NCBI GenBank assembly: GCA_963719275.1 | Contig: CAVRBT010000008.1 | Span: 171,948-235,947, forward strand | Origin: AC-32 sp963719275 | GTDB lineage: Bacteria; Actinomycetota; Thermoleophilia; Gaiellales; Gaiellaceae | DNA length: 64,000 bases | Direction: 5' to 3' | Shown here: positions 16,212 through 24,132 of the stretch, in pieces | Position numbering within the stretch: position 1 is the first letter of the stretch | Layout: each line of letters starts with the position of its first letter | The notes under the pieces: generated by a model | What the model saw: only the letters and a program-made list of their open reading frames with translations | Databases searched by the model: none | Told to the model about the DNA's origin: nothing | Program-made: the position numbers and the translations under genes

Positions 16212-16586
16212 ATGCTGCTGGTGCGCATCATCCTCGCCATCGCGATCAACATGCTCGCGCTGTGGGTCGCAAACGCGCTCTGGGACAGCGTCGACATCCA
16301 CGGCTTCTGGGCCTACTTCATCGGCGCGGTCGTGCTCGGGATCGCGAACGCGGTGATCAAGCCGATCCTCGCGATTCTCACGCTGCCGCTGATCGTGTTC
16401 ACCCTGGGGATCTTCTACCTCTTCATCAACATCCTGATGGTGCTGCTCGCCGAGTGGATCGCCCCGAACTTCTCGATCGACGGGTTCTGGACGTACGTCG
16501 GCGTCGTCTTCATCATCTGGCTGGTGAACTGGGTCGCCAGCCTCGCGATCGACATGCTCGAACGCCCACGCGCGAGCTACGCCTAG
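16212..16586 (+). CDS. Phage holin superfamily IV-type membrane protein
   Basis: The 124-aa protein has four membrane spans and the family-typical ANALWDSVDIHGFWAYFIGA, IANAVIKPILAILTLPL and TLGIFYLFINILMV patterns of the mycobacterial four-TM holin-like family. It is usually a housekeeping membrane protein of unknown role. Its last 4 bases overlap the convergent regulator gene. Confidence 0.85.
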   Translation: MLLVRIILAIAINMLALWVANALWDSVDIHGFWAYFIGAVVLGIANAVIKPILAILTLPLIVFTLGIFYLFINILMVLLAEWIAPNFSIDGFWTYVGVVFIIWLVNWVASLAIDMLERPRASYA

Positions 16587-17233
16587 CGGCGAGCGAGCCG
16601 CGCGACGCAGAGATCCGGCCGCACGAAGACGTCCAGCCCCTCGACCTCGAGTTCGCTGCCGAGCGCGGACAGGGCGCCCGTGATGAGGCCTTTGTGGACG
16701 GCGCAGACGACCTCCGGCTGCGACTCGGCGAGGGCGTGGAACGGGCAGCGGGCCATGTGGATGTCGCCCTCGTGCGCGCTCGGCTCGAAGCCCTGCTGGT
16801 CGAGGAGGTCGACGACCTCCTCGACCGCAGCGTCGTCGTCTGGCGGGCGCGCCAGCGGGTCCCTCGCGAGGAGGTAGCGGCCCCAGGCCTCGCCGGCCTC
16901 CTCTGCTCGGGCGGCGCCGTCGTCCGAGCCGGCGAGCGCGCCGGTGAGGACAGTCGCCAGCAGCCGGTGCTCGTCCGTCCCGTGCTCTGCGGGCTGGGGC
17001 TCCAGCGAGTAGAGGATCCGCGGGCGGCCGCGTGTTGCGCGCGCCGCGGGCGCTGAGCTGACGAGCCCGGCGTCGGCGAGGATGCCCAGATGCCAGCGGA
17101 CCGTGTTCGGGTGGAGCCCGACGCGGCTTCCGAGCTCGTTCGCGTCGACCCCGCCGTCCGCGCCGCGTAGCTCCTCGACGATCCGGACGCGCCGATCGTC
17201 GGCGAGCGCGCGATGGCGAGTCGTCGTCTCCAT
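16583..17233 (-). CDS. ArsR/SufR-like transcriptional regulator with Cys cluster
   Basis: The 216-aa protein begins with a winged helix-turn-helix (LADDRRVRIVEELRGADGGV, LGSRVGLHPNTVRWHLGILA). The C-terminal half carries MARCPFHALAESQPEVVCAV followed by HKGLITGAL and FVRPDLCVARL, three cysteines spaced as in SufR-like Fe-S regulators. It is divergent from the copper oxidase, so it probably senses redox state, iron-sulfur status or NO and controls that gene. The sensor role is inferred. Confidence 0.75.
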   Translation of the reverse strand: METTTRHRALADDRRVRIVEELRGADGGVDANELGSRVGLHPNTVRWHLGILADAGLVSSAPAARATRGRPRILYSLEPQPAEHGTDEHRLLATVLTGALAGSDDGAARAEEAGEAWGRYLLARDPLARPPDDDAAVEEVVDLLDQQGFEPSAHEGDIHMARCPFHALAESQPEVVCAVHKGLITGALSALGSELEVEGLDVFVRPDLCVARLARR

Positions 17234-17365
17234 TCCTCCGAAACTACTCGGAATTTCGCACCGGCGGAATCCGTAGAAAGCCGCAATCAGGTTCAGGAAT
17301 CGCGCTGATGGAGCCGTGTCGCCTTCTTCCTACGCTCATCGTAGAAATTCAACCAGGAGGCTTCA
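17234..17365. promoter_or_regulatory. Divergent control region between regulator and copper oxidase
   Basis: CGTAGAAA occurs at 17272-17279 and 17340-17347, one copy near each gene, with a TACTCGGAATTTCG stretch between. The repeated octamer could be the operator of the Fe-S-type regulator. The oxidase ATG 17366 has an AGGAGG 5 bases upstream. Confidence 0.35.
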
Positions 17366-18553
17366 ATGGCAGCGCATCCCACAACTCACGCGTACTACGG
17401 CCACAGGGAGGAGGAGTCGGGAATCCTGCTGAAGCTCCTGGTGCTGTTCCTCGGCCTCGGCGTCGGCGTCCTCGCGGTCGCCGCGGTCTGGATGGGCGCC
17501 TCGGCGCAGGAGGCCCGCAACGACGCGAAGCGCGCCGCCGCGGTCGCGGCAACGGCCGAGCCGGCCGCGGCCGAGTCGTCCATGCCCGGGATGGCGATGC
17601 CCGCCACGACCGAGGGCGCCCAGGCCACTCCGAGCTTCGCCGGCATCGCGCCCGCCAATGCCGACGCGCTGGCGACTGCGCACAAGGCGCTCCCGGCCGA
17701 GCTCCCGGCGACCACGCCCGGCCCGGTCGTGAACGTCCACCTCGGCATCTCCCACCGCGTGCTCTCGGTCGCACCCGGGATCAAGTACGAGGCGTGGACG
17801 TTCAGCGGCGGCGTCCCGGGCCCGGTGATCCATGCACGGCAGGGGCAGACCGTGCGCGTGACGCTGACGAACAACTCGCCGATGCCGCACTCGGTCGACT
17901 TCCACGCGGCCAGGATCGCGCCGGACAAGGCGTTCGTCGACATCCTCCCCGGCAAGTCGTTCACCTTCAGCTTCAAGGTCAACGACCCCGGCGTCTACAT
18001 GTACCACTGCGGCACGAAGCCGGTGCTCGCGCACATCGCGAACGGCATGTACGGCGCGATCGTCGTCGATCCCGCGAACTCGAAGCTGCTGCCGCCGACC
18101 CATCACGCTTACGTGCTCGTCTCGGGCGAGTGGTACCTGAACGCCCCCGGCGACTCCAAGCCGGCCGGGCTCGACATGGTCAAGGCGCACCAGATGACGC
18201 CTGACTGGGTGACCTGGAACGGCTACGCGGCGCAGTACGTCAAGCATCCGCTGACGGCGCATCCGGGCCACACGACCCGCTTCTACGTGGTCGACGCCGG
18301 GCCGAGCCTCAACACCGACTTCCACGTCGTGGGCACCGTCCTTCAGCGCGCCTGGGTCGACGGCGCGGTCACCGACCCGCCGGAGCACGGCGTGCAGACC
18401 GTCACGGTCCCCGCCGGCGGCGGCGCAATCTTCGACGTGAACATCACCAAGCCCGGCCTGTACCCCTTCGTGACGCACTCGTTCGCGAGCGTCGACATGG
18501 GCGCCGTCGGCCTTCTGAAGGTCGGCGAGGTCGAGGGCACGATGAGCCACTAG
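17366..18553 (+). CDS. Membrane-anchored nitrite-reductase-like two-domain multicopper protein
   Basis: The 395-aa protein has an N-terminal transmembrane anchor (residues ~20-43) and two cupredoxin domains facing outside. SMPGMAMP is a Met-rich copper-binding stretch. MPHSVDFHAA (about 172-181) supplies a type 1 His, the Asp and a type 2 His; YHCGTKPVLAHIANGMYG (about 213-230) supplies His, Cys, His and Met; THSFASVDMG supplies a late His. In NirK the second catalytic His lies in IGGHGD; here the stretch is VVGTVLQ, so that His seems absent. True nitrite reduction is therefore uncertain. Confidence 0.75.
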   Translation: MAAHPTTHAYYGHREEESGILLKLLVLFLGLGVGVLAVAAVWMGASAQEARNDAKRAAAVAATAEPAAAESSMPGMAMPATTEGAQATPSFAGIAPANADALATAHKALPAELPATTPGPVVNVHLGISHRVLSVAPGIKYEAWTFSGGVPGPVIHARQGQTVRVTLTNNSPMPHSVDFHAARIAPDKAFVDILPGKSFTFSFKVNDPGVYMYHCGTKPVLAHIANGMYGAIVVDPANSKLLPPTHHAYVLVSGEWYLNAPGDSKPAGLDMVKAHQMTPDWVTWNGYAAQYVKHPLTAHPGHTTRFYVVDAGPSLNTDFHVVGTVLQRAWVDGAVTDPPEHGVQTVTVPAGGGAIFDVNITKPGLYPFVTHSFASVDMGAVGLLKVGEVEGTMSH

Positions 18554-18569
18554 CGCAGCTGGCCAGTTA

Positions 18570-18603
18570 CACGGCCGGGCGGCTTGACTACCGCCCGGCC
18601 GTG
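18570..18603. terminator. Strong bidirectional hairpin terminator
   Basis: CACGGCCGGGCGG and CCGCCCGGCCGTG form a perfect 13-bp stem around an 8-base loop, 17 bases after the copper oxidase stop. It can end transcription of both convergent units. No T-run follows. Confidence 0.8.
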
Positions 18604-19490
18604 CTGTACCTCCAGACGTCGTCGCCCGCGTAGCTCGTCGACCCACATCGAGACGAAGGCGCTGCAGGGAGGAGAACGCGCCCCGGCCCGCCTCGAAGCT
18701 GTCGACCACCGACGCGGTCCTGGGTCGACGCGGTGGATGACGTTCAGCTCCTTGTCCGGCGCCCAGATCGTGCCGTCGGCGCACACGCTCCATGCGCGAG
18801 CGTGCCGCCGAACGAGAGCCGGGCTCGCACCTTCCTCGTCCTCGGGTCGACCCGCACGAGGACATGGTCGGCCGCCAGGATCCAGAGGTCGCGCGTGCCG
18901 GCGACGAACCAGTTCGGCGAGCGGACGCCGATGGGGACGCGTGCGATCCGGCGTGTTCGCGGGTCGACCCTCGCCACCGCGGTCGCCGAGCGGCCGAAGC
19001 CAACCCAGAGGGCGCCCCTCGCAGCGTGCAGCCCGGCCGGCCGGGGCCCGATCCGCGTCCGGCGGACGACCTTCAGTGTCCGGGGATCGACCTCCCCCAG
19101 CGTCCCCCCCTCCCAGGCCGTCACCCAGACCCGGCCGTACGCCGCGAGCACGTCGAACGGGACGGCGCCGACGCGAACGGTGCGGGTGCGCTAGGCCGCC
19201 GGATCGACCCGCGTGAGCGATCCCGTACGGTAGTTGACGACCCACAGCGCCCCGAAGCCACGCGTGAGCGAGATGAGCCCCGGCCGGAGCCGGATCCGTC
19301 GCGTAACGAGGTTCGTCTGCGGGTCGACGCGCGCGAGCGTGCCGGCGCCGTCGTTGGCGACCCACACCGCACGGTGTGTCGCGATCAACGCCGCGGGATA
19401 GTCGCCGGTCTGGACGCGGGCGACGACCTGCGGCGACGAGCCGGCGAGAGCGGCCGACGCCACCGCGAGCAGCGCGAGCTTCGGCATCAC
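18588..19490 (-). pseudogene. Secreted YVTN/beta-propeller-like protein, degraded
   Basis: A signal peptide (MPKLALLAVASAALAG) is followed by repeated propeller blades (VARVQTGDYPAALIATHRAV, ALWVVNYRTGSLTRVDP, RVWVTAWEGGTLGEVDPRTL). An in-frame TAG at 19193-19191 interrupts blade two, and at least three later shifts are needed to read APDKELNVIHRVDP, RTASVVDSFEAGRGAFSSL and SYAGDDVWRYSTAGR. The repair would give about 300 aa, resembling Vgb-type propellers. One nonsense and several indels argue for real decay. Confidence 0.75.
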
Positions 19491-19521
19491 CTGGAGTACA
19501 CGGAGCGAGGCGAAGGTTCCG

Positions 19522-20466
19522 TCAGGCGTCGCCGAGGATCTCGGCGACGTCGTCGTCGCTCAGCTCGAGGTCGGCGGCGACCACGATCGGGTCGACCTGG
19601 TCGGGGCGGCGGAACCCGACGATCGCGCCGTGGACGGCCGGGTGGCGCAGCGCCCACGCGACGGCGACGGCTCCCGGGGAGACGCCGTGCCGCTCGGCGA
19701 CCGCCTTCACGCGCTCGACGACCTCGAGGCTGCGCGAGAGCTCCGGCTCGCGGAAGCGGTCGCTTTGCCGGCGCCAGTCGTCGGCGGGCAGCGACTCGAT
19801 CCGTTCGCGCGTCATCCTGCCCGTCAGCAGGCCGGAGGCCATCGGCGAGTAGACGATCACGCCGACCCGGTGCTCCTCGCAGTACGGGAGGATCTCCGCC
19901 TCGACCTCCCGGTCGAGCAGCGAGTACGGCGGCTGCAGTGCCTCGACCGGCGCGATCGCCTCGGCTCGCTCGAGCTGCTCGACCGAGAAGTTCGAGGCGC
20001 CGATGTGGCGCACGAGCCCCTCCTCCTTCAGCTCGGCGAGGGCAGACCAGCCCTCCTCGACCTCCTCGTCCGGGATCGGCCAGTGAATCTGGTAGAGGTC
20101 GATCGCGTCAACGCCCAGCCGCTCGAGGCTGCCCTCGCACTCGCGGCGAAGCGAGTCGCGCTTCAGCGACTGGTACGAGGTGCGGTTCGGCCCTTCCGGC
20201 TGGCCGCCCTTGGTGAAGATCAGCGGGCGCGACTCGACGCCCTCGACCGCGCGCCCGACGACCTCCTCCGAGTGGCCGAGCCCGTACTGCGCGGCGGTGT
20301 CGATCCAGTTGACCCCGAGCTCGAGCGCGCGCTGAATCGCGGCGACCGACTCCTCGTCGTCCTGCTCGCCCCAGCCGAACTGCCAGTTGCTCCCGCCGAT
20401 CGCCCAGGCGCCGAAACCGACCCGCGTGATGTCTAGGCCGCTGCGGCCGAACGTGACGGTTCTCAC
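19522..20466 (-). CDS. Aldo/keto reductase
   Basis: The 314-aa TIM-barrel protein shows the AKR tetrad: Asp and Tyr in WIDTAAQYGLGHSEE, Lys in LIFTKGG and His in YQIHWP, plus GASNFSVEQLERAEAI and the NADPH-binding end (PGAVAVAWALRHPAVHGAIV). It reduces carbonyl compounds with NADPH; the substrate is unknown. It overlaps the holB stop by 4 bases and is probably co-transcribed with holB and tmk. Confidence 0.9.
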   Translation of the reverse strand: MRTVTFGRSGLDITRVGFGAWAIGGSNWQFGWGEQDDEESVAAIQRALELGVNWIDTAAQYGLGHSEEVVGRAVEGVESRPLIFTKGGQPEGPNRTSYQSLKRDSLRRECEGSLERLGVDAIDLYQIHWPIPDEEVEEGWSALAELKEEGLVRHIGASNFSVEQLERAEAIAPVEALQPPYSLLDREVEAEILPYCEEHRVGVIVYSPMASGLLTGRMTRERIESLPADDWRRQSDRFREPELSRSLEVVERVKAVAERHGVSPGAVAVAWALRHPAVHGAIVGFRRPDQVDPIVVAADLELSDDDVAEILGDA

Positions 20467-21539
20467 GCGGGCGCTCCCACGGCCCCGGCGAACGCGCGGC
20501 GGAGCTCGACGAAAAGCGCTTCCAGCGCCACGCCCGGCGAAAGCTGGAACTCCTCGAAGCGGCGCCAGGTCTCGCGGACGAGCTCCGCCGCCCGCTCTGC
20601 TCCTTCCAGCCGCTCGAGCGTGCCATCCTCACGCAGCTCCGCGGCGCGGTCGACGTGCACGAGCGCGCTCTCGGCGCCGGCGGCGGCTGCGACGAGGTCG
20701 CGGTACCACGTCGCGAGCTCCTCCAGCGATGCGAGCAGCTGTTCACGCTCGGCTCCGCGGGCAGCGCGCCGAACCCGCTGCTCGGCCTCGCGCGCCGAGA
20801 GATCGAGCTCCCCGATGGCCGCCTCCTCGCGCTCCTTCGCCTCGGCGCCGCGCTCGCGTGCCGCCTCGAGCACGCTGCGCGCAGCCGCCGCCGGGTCGAA
20901 GTCGGCGCCGTAGACCGACCGCGCCGTCTCCAGCAGCGCTGCACGCCGCCGTGCCGCCGCCTCGTCGAGGAGCCGCTCCGCGCGGTCGAGTCGCCCACCG
21001 GCGACGCGCGCGATCGCCGTCACCTCGTCCTCGGAGAGCTCCGGCGCCAGCGCCCTCACGTGCTCCCGCACCGCGCGCTCCGAGAGCCGTCGGAACGGGA
21101 CCGCCTGGCAGCGCGAGCGGATGGTTTCCGCCAGCGAGCCGACCTCGTCCGCGACGAGCACGATGACCGCGTACTCGGGCGGCTCCTCGAGGTCCTTCAG
21201 CAGCGCGTCGGCCGCCTCGTCGTTCATCGCGTGCGCGCCGAAGACGAGGTAGACGCGGCGCTGCGCCTCGAACGGCCGCATGTGCAGGTCGCGCCGCATC
21301 TCGCGGACCGCGTCGATGCGGATCTGGTCGCCGAGCGGCTCGAGCACGTAGAGGTCGGGATGCGAGCGGCGCTCCACCCGCGGGTCGTTGACGAGCAGCT
21401 CCGCGGCGAACGCGAGCGCCGTCCCGCGCTTGCCGACCCCGGCGGGCCCGTGGAAGAGGTACGCGTGAGCGGGGCCCTCGGTAAGGGCCGCACGAAGGAG
21501 CCGCTTCGCCTCTTCCTGCTCAGGAACGCTGTCGAAGCT
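20463..21539 (-). CDS. holB: DNA polymerase III delta' subunit (start codon unclear)
   Basis: FDSVPEQEEAKRLLRAALTE then HAYLFHGPAGVGKRGTALAF (Walker A), DQIRIDAVREMRRDLHMRPF, DALLKDLEEPPEYAVIVLVA and TIRSRCQAVPFRRLSERAV identify the clamp-loader delta' ATPase. The family normally starts at the FDS position, but no ATG, GTG or TTG is in frame there. The only upstream start, ATG 21716, would overlap tmk by about 200 bases. The coordinate given is where homology begins; a rare start codon or a small indel is likely. Confidence 0.8.
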   Translation of the reverse strand, partial: SFDSVPEQEEAKRLLRAALTEGPAHAYLFHGPAGVGKRGTALAFAAELLVNDPRVERRSHPDLYVLEPLGDQIRIDAVREMRRDLHMRPFEAQRRVYLVFGAHAMNDEAADALLKDLEEPPEYAVIVLVADEVGSLAETIRSRCQAVPFRRLSERAVREHVRALAPELSEDEVTAIARVAGGRLDRAERLLDEAAARRRAALLETARSVYGADFDPAAAARSVLEAARERGAEAKEREEAAIGELDLSAREAEQRVRRAARGAEREQLLASLEELATWYRDLVAAAAGAESALVHVDRAAELREDGTLERLEGAERAAELVRETWRRFEEFQLSPGVALEALFVELRRAFAGAVGAPA

Positions 21540-22116
21540 CGTCGAGCACCTCCTCTGCGATCTCGCGCGGCGGGCGCGTGCCGTCGATCGTCGCGATGCG
21601 CTGCGGAAAGTACTCGGCGAGCTGGCGGTAGGCGGCGTCGACGCGCTCGCGGAAGCCCTCGGCTTCGCGCTCGATCCGGTCGCCGTCTTCGCCGACTCGG
21701 CGCGCCGCCTCCTCAAGGTCGACGAGCAGCAGGAACGTCCGGTCCGGGAGCAGCCCGCGCACCGCGTGCAGGTTCAGCCCGAGCACGCGCTCGAGGCCGA
21801 GGTCGCGGGCGATGCCCTGGTACGCGAGGGACGAGTCGAGGTAGCGGTCGCTGATCACGTCCGCGCCGCGCTCGAGGGCGGGGGCAATCACCTCGTCCAC
21901 GAGCTGCGCCCTCGCCGCTGCGAACAGCGTGGCCTCCGCCCACGGCGAGACGTCGCCCTGGCGCAGAAGGAGCTCGCGGATCCGCTCGCCGAGCTCGGTG
22001 CCGCCGGGCTCGCGGGTGGCAACGACCTCGCGGCCGTCCGCACGGAGCGCCTGGGCGAGGAGCTGGGCCTGCGTCGACTTCCCGGAGCCGTCGAGGCCTT
22101 CGAAGGTCACGAACAC
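21520..22116 (-). CDS. tmk: Thymidylate kinase (dTMP kinase)
   Basis: The 198-aa enzyme phosphorylates dTMP to dTDP. It has the P-loop FEGLDGSGKSTQAQLLAQAL, the REPGGTELGERIRELLL substrate motif and SDRYLDSSLAYQG. GTG 22116 is the start. It precedes holB with a short overlap, a conserved tmk-holB order. Confidence 0.95.
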   Translation of the reverse strand: MFVTFEGLDGSGKSTQAQLLAQALRADGREVVATREPGGTELGERIRELLLRQGDVSPWAEATLFAAARAQLVDEVIAPALERGADVISDRYLDSSLAYQGIARDLGLERVLGLNLHAVRGLLPDRTFLLLVDLEEAARRVGEDGDRIEREAEGFRERVDAAYRQLAEYFPQRIATIDGTRPPREIAEEVLDELRQRS

Positions 22117-22165
22117 TAGTGCTCCTTCCGGTGATGTCGTTCTGGCTCTAGGTCGCTAGCACCAA

Positions 22166-22231
22166 GCCAGAGATCGGGTTCGTCCGCAGCGCAGGCTGGA
22201 CGCCTGCGCAAGGGCGAACGTGAGCTCTGGC
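22166..22231. other. Long imperfect stem-loop in the tmk/epimerase intergenic region
   Basis: Nested inverted repeats pair GCCAGAG with CTCTGGC, GTTCG with CGAAC, and GCGCAGGC (22189-22196) with GCCTGCGC (22202-22209) around a 5-base loop. The whole 66-base segment can fold as one hairpin. It lies between divergent genes and could be a structured leader, a small RNA or an operator. Confidence 0.5.
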
Positions 22232-22299
22232 GCAGCGTGATAGCGGGCGAGAGACGAACGGACATTGCCGGGAGGAGCACCTGCTTAGGATATGAGGCG

Positions 22300-23202
22300 G
22301 TGCGGGCTGTCGTGACAGGGGGCGCGGGCTTCATCGGCTCGCACGTCGTCGAGGCGCTGCTGGCGCGCGGCGACGAGGTGACGGTCGTCGACGACCTCTC
22401 GAACGGCAAGCGCGAGAACGTCCCTGAGCGGGCGCGGTTCGTCGAGCGCGACGTCCGCGAAGGACTGGCCGAGGTCTTCGACGAGTCGCGGCCCGAGCTC
22501 TGCTGCCACCTTGCGGCGCAGGTCGACGTGCGCGTCTCGGTCGAGCGGCCGCTGCACGACGCGTCGGTCAACGTGCTCGGGACGATCGCCGTGCTCGAGG
22601 CGGCGCGAGCCCACGACGCGCAGGTCGTCTTCAGCTCGACCGGCGGTGCCATCTACGGCGAGTGCGAAGCTCCCGCACCGGAGGACTCGGAGCGGCGGCC
22701 GCTCGCGCCGTACGGCGTCTCGAAGCTCGCGGGCGAGGAGTACCTGGCTGCGTACAACCGGCTCTACGGGACGCGCCACGTCTCGCTGCGCTACGGCAAT
22801 GTCTACGGGCCGCGGCAGGACCCGCACGGTGAGGCGGGCGTGGTCGCGATCTTTTTCGGCCGGTTGGCCGAGGGAGAGGCGCCCCGGATCTTCGGCGACG
22901 GGCTCCAGACCCGCGACTACGTCTACGCGGGCGACGTGGCGCGGGCGACGCTGGACGCGGCTGGACACGACGGCGGCGTGTTCAACGTCGGCACCGGGAT
23001 CGAGACCTCCGTCCTGGAGCTGTACGAGGTGTGCCGGCGCGTGGCCGGCTCCGAGGTCGAAGCGGTGAAGGCGCCGGCGCGCCTCGGGGAGCTGCAGCGA
23101 AGCGTCCTCGACATCTCGCTCGCGCAGCGCGAGCTCGGCTGGCGGCCGGAAGTGACGCTGGAGGAGGGCCTGCGCCTGACCTGGGAGTCCTTCGGGAAGT
23201 AG
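22300..23202 (+). CDS. NAD-dependent epimerase/dehydratase (UDP-glucose 4-epimerase-like)
   Basis: The 300-aa extended SDR starts with VRAVVTGGAGFIGSHVVEAL (Rossmann GxxGxxG) and has FSSTGGAIYGE, PYGVSKLAGEEYLAAY (catalytic Tyr and Lys) and SLRYGNVYGPRQDPHGEAGV. It interconverts nucleotide sugars, probably UDP-glucose and UDP-galactose. GTG 22300 is chosen because the Rossmann strand begins there; the longer ATG/GTG frame adds a non-homologous tail. Confidence 0.85.
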   Translation: MRAVVTGGAGFIGSHVVEALLARGDEVTVVDDLSNGKRENVPERARFVERDVREGLAEVFDESRPELCCHLAAQVDVRVSVERPLHDASVNVLGTIAVLEAARAHDAQVVFSSTGGAIYGECEAPAPEDSERRPLAPYGVSKLAGEEYLAAYNRLYGTRHVSLRYGNVYGPRQDPHGEAGVVAIFFGRLAEGEAPRIFGDGLQTRDYVYAGDVARATLDAAGHDGGVFNVGTGIETSVLELYEVCRRVAGSEVEAVKAPARLGELQRSVLDISLAQRELGWRPEVTLEEGLRLTWESFGK

Positions 23203-23241
23203 CAGGAGGGCGCCTCGCGGCGGCGAATCGGACCGTCCGCC

Positions 23242-23757
23242 GTGGAGCACGCCCTTCCGAACCCGTCCGGCCCCAGCCGCCACTCGCACCCGTGGCGCAC
23301 GATCGCGGTCGTCGCGACGGGGATCGCGATGCTCGAGCTCGTCGGGCTGATGATCGTCGCGATCGCACTACTCGCGAAGCCTGTGCTGCACCACGCGCAG
23401 AGCGAGGCACGGGCCGCCGCCGCGAAGCCCGCCGCGAAGAAGCCGGCCGCCGCCCCGAAGGTCGGCCCGCTGCTCCCCCGGCGGCTAGTGTCGGTGACCG
23501 TGCTGAACGGCAACGGCGTCTCCGGCGCCGCGGCCTCCGAGGCCTCGCGCGTGCGTGCGCGCGGGTACACGGTCGGCGTGGTCGGTAACGCGCCGCACGG
23601 CAGCTACGGCCAGACCGTGGTCATGTACCGCTCCGCCCGCCGAGGCGAGGCGCTGCGCCTGGCCCGCGACCTCCAGATCCGCCGCGTCTCCCCCCTGGAC
23701 GGCCTGCGCCGCCGCGACCTCAAGGGCGCGAAGCTGGCCGTCATCGTCGGCGGCTGA
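23242..23757 (+). CDS. Membrane-anchored LytR_C domain protein
   Basis: The 171-aa protein has a transmembrane helix (residues ~20-46), an Ala/Lys/Pro linker and a C-terminal LytR_C domain: VSVTVLNGNGVSGAAASEAS, RGYTVGVVGNAPHGSYGQTV and LDGLRRRDLKGAKLAVIVGG. This domain is found after LytR-CpsA-Psr cell-wall ligases and alone at the cell surface. A cell-envelope role is inferred. It is convergent with the cytochrome c gene, 3 bases apart. Confidence 0.85.
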   Translation: MEHALPNPSGPSRHSHPWRTIAVVATGIAMLELVGLMIVAIALLAKPVLHHAQSEARAAAAKPAAKKPAAAPKVGPLLPRRLVSVTVLNGNGVSGAAASEASRVRARGYTVGVVGNAPHGSYGQTVVMYRSARRGEALRLARDLQIRRVSPLDGLRRRDLKGAKLAVIVGG

Positions 23758-23760
23758 CGC

Positions 23761-24102
23761 TCAGCCGCTCGCCGAGACCACATACGCGGCGACGTCGCGG
23801 ATTTGCTGCTCGGAGAGCTGGTCGTTGTAGGCAGGCATTGCATTGCGGCCGTGTGCGATCCGGTCGAGTGCGAGCGTGAGGCTCGGCGGCTTGGCGTCGA
23901 AGTTCGTCCCCGAGGTGCCCTGCGCGCCAACGGCACGAAGTGTGTGGCAGGCACCGCAGCGAACGTCCACGAAGACCTTGCGACCGGCCGTGGGATCGCC
24001 CGTCCCGACAGCCGTCGTTTCCGACGAGCCGCTCGTCCCGCAGCCGGCGGCGACCGCGCCCAGCGCTGCAACCATCGCTGCCGATTGCCAAAGGCTGTTC
24101 AC
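23761..24102 (-). CDS. Small c-type cytochrome lipoprotein
   Basis: The 113-aa protein has a lipobox (AAGCG, Cys ~21) and one heme site CGACH (about residue 49-53) with the Met ligand in AMPAYNDQLSEQQI near residue 89. It is a class I cytochrome c held outside the membrane, carrying electrons between respiratory complexes. The partner enzyme is unknown. Confidence 0.9.
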   Translation of the reverse strand: MNSLWQSAAMVAALGAVAAGCGTSGSSETTAVGTGDPTAGRKVFVDVRCGACHTLRAVGAQGTSGTNFDAKPPSLTLALDRIAHGRNAMPAYNDQLSEQQIRDVAAYVVSASG

Positions 24103-24132
24103 TACCGAGCCGGACTGAGCGATGACGGCGGT

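Noticed and set aside
18570..18603. Hairpin as a regulatory RNA
   Set aside because: Its position 17 bases after a stop codon, between converging genes, fits a plain terminator.
17363..19003. 546-codon minus frame over the copper oxidase gene
   Set aside because: It is antisense to a clear multicopper protein and consists of His/Arg/Asp-rich low-complexity sequence.
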